From assembly GCA_004123355.1 (NCBI GenBank), contig SCHM01000003.1, forward strand, positions 4,731,058 through 4,795,057: DNA of 64,000 nt, in the 5' to 3' direction. This document shows positions 62,729 through 64,000 of the stretch, in pieces. This DNA is from Amphirosellinia nigrospora. Its lineage: Eukaryota; Ascomycota; Sordariomycetes; Xylariales; Xylariaceae. The position numbers and the translations under genes were made by a program. Below the pieces are notes generated by a model. That model saw nothing but the letters and a program-made list of their open reading frames with translations, had not been told where the DNA came from and made no database searches. Position 1 is the first letter of the stretch. Every line of letters starts with the position of its first letter.

Positions 62729-64000
62729 CGACGCTCGAGGGTTAGGTGTCTCAGCCGTTCCAGATAGCACCTCGCCGAAGCCTCGAGGACTGCAGCCTGT
62801 TTAAAGGTACGACCGGAAGAGCTTCGACTGGGGGAGGGTGTAGGAGCTATCTCGGAGTTATAGTAACGGATTCGAAGGACGGGAGAGTTTTCGTCTGCTT
62901 GTGGCTTTCGAATCACGATAGGGCGAAGAGAACAAAACCGACTTCGAGTGGAATTCGCTTCGAAATCGCGGGTTAGATCAGAGGGGCATGATAGAGGCCG
63001 GATATAGTGTTAAATGCGCTGGGAGACACAGGGGTTGCAGGACTTGGACAGTATGTCGGGATGAGGCCCGGTAGGCAGCCTATATTTTCCGAAAGACGAG
63101 GCTTTGTGGTGTCTGTTAGTCTGAAGGAAAATGAGTCAGGATGGGGAGAGCAAGCTAGGAAAGGTGGCCAGTATGGTTTGGCGGGCGGCGTCATAAATTG
63201 AGTACCTCCATCTACCCAGGGCGGTCGCGATTCAACCCCGCGATAGTCTAAAGTTGGTACACTTAATTCCCTTTAAGTCCTTGTAAGTTAACTGGAAGAA
63301 GCTAGGTACAGTATGTATAAGTACTTAAGTACTAAGTAGGTAGTCTAGAAGCTAACCAGGCCAATACATTCACTCCACAGGGGTCGATAAAGCTCTAACG
63401 AATCAGAAGCCCAAAGTGGTCAGCATGGCCAATCTTCGACAACAGAATAGTGCTCGAATCACGCACGTTTTCTTTTTCAAAGTAGCCATGCTGTACAATA
63501 GACCTAGGGAATCATCCAATCAAGTACCCGCTCAGTCTACCTATGAGGCCTACGAAGACACATGATGGATCCCATCCACTCTGATTTGACTGTCCCTGTC
63601 CATTATCTACCTTGGATCCTCAGCTGCTGTTCGTCGTGCAGCTGCAAGTCATGAGCTGTGGGGTAGAGTAGTTCATTTATATGCAGTTGACCGGCTATTG
63701 TTGGGTCTTCCATTCACACGGGCAGATCGTGCTATAAATGGTGGGGCTGCGGATGGCATATACAAAGTGTTTAAACCTATGCTGTATATGAGAAATGCTA
63801 GATGATTCTTTCGCTTGACGCCATTTTTTCATGCCTTGCGATGTCTCTATCCAAAACCTGTTCTAATCAGGGTATCGAGCGTGAACAAAAATCCTCTCCG
63901 ACGTCGAACCGTCTTATGGGCGCCTTTATTTTTGGAGCGTTCGGAAGAAATCCATAACACCAGTGAAAACCACTATTCGAGGGGATTATTAGCAGTTGCC
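62729..64000. other. Upstream region, no gene seen
   Basis: This contains the promoter and 5' leader of the large reverse-strand gene. The short frames here (60-83 codons, both strands) overlap and have no motifs. A run with repeated GTACTTAAGTACTAAGTAGGTAG-like phrases lies near 63315-63345. Whatever lies beyond 64000 is not visible. Confidence 0.55.

Noticed and set aside
63215-63250. Hairpin TCGCG...CGCGA with GATTCAACC in the loop, resembling a tRNA T-arm
   Set aside because: Loop size is wrong and no cloverleaf can be completed on either side.
1-64000. CRISPR array or bacterial-type defence island
   Set aside because: No regularly spaced direct repeats; the genes, introns and RIP signature are those of a filamentous fungus.

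Overview
The window is nuclear DNA from a filamentous ascomycete (Pezizomycotina). The signs are short GT-AG introns with CTAAC/CTGAC branch sites, typical fungal protein families (GH17 GPI-anchored glucanase, DUF1752/GATA_AreA plus DUF3295, CHY zinc finger, ankyrin-RCC1-BTB protein) and AT-rich repeats with the CpA/TpG loss expected of repeat-induced point mutation (RIP). I cannot name the species.

Layout. 1-7640 is an extremely AT-rich RIP-degraded repeat tract with one unmutated LTR-like island at 7005-7143. 7641-24412 is gene-poor DNA of ordinary composition; it holds a 1.63 kb DNA transposon at 11667-13295 with 116-bp inverted ends and an AT-rich, strand-asymmetrically decayed interior, plus a few weak coding candidates. 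24413-26231 is a DUF1752/DUF3295 regulatory-type protein. 27280-27791 is a 512-bp MITE-like element with a perfect 9-bp target duplication. 32287-32941 is a glycine-zipper protein and 38131-40207 a CHY zinc-finger protein. A long quiet stretch leads to eglC (46348-47598), followed by two small secreted proteins on the other strand (48370-49162 and 51609-52368). A divergent pair of small genes lies at 54242-55071. The last 6 kb is mostly one large reverse-strand gene, an IBtk-like ankyrin/RCC1/double-BTB protein (57780-62728).

The most consequential observation concerns reading frames. Four multi-exon genes that are clearly conserved at protein level are each broken several times by one-base frame changes and never by a nonsense codon. 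Codon-boundary arithmetic gives 22 events in these four genes; 18 fit one missing base and 4 fit one extra base (or two missing). Many lie in or beside short homopolymers. A fifth, unrecognised gene needs one more missing base. This looks like unpolished long-read assembly error rather than pseudogenisation, so the ORF-poor stretches may hide further broken genes. In contrast, one secreted-protein gene has a clean three-exon model with a single in-frame TAG.

The genes do not form a recognisable pathway or biosynthetic cluster. The nearest thing to a functional group is the cell-surface set at 46-52.4 kb (GPI-anchored glucanase plus two secreted proteins). I saw no convincing tRNA, rRNA or CRISPR array, and no demonstrated novel system.
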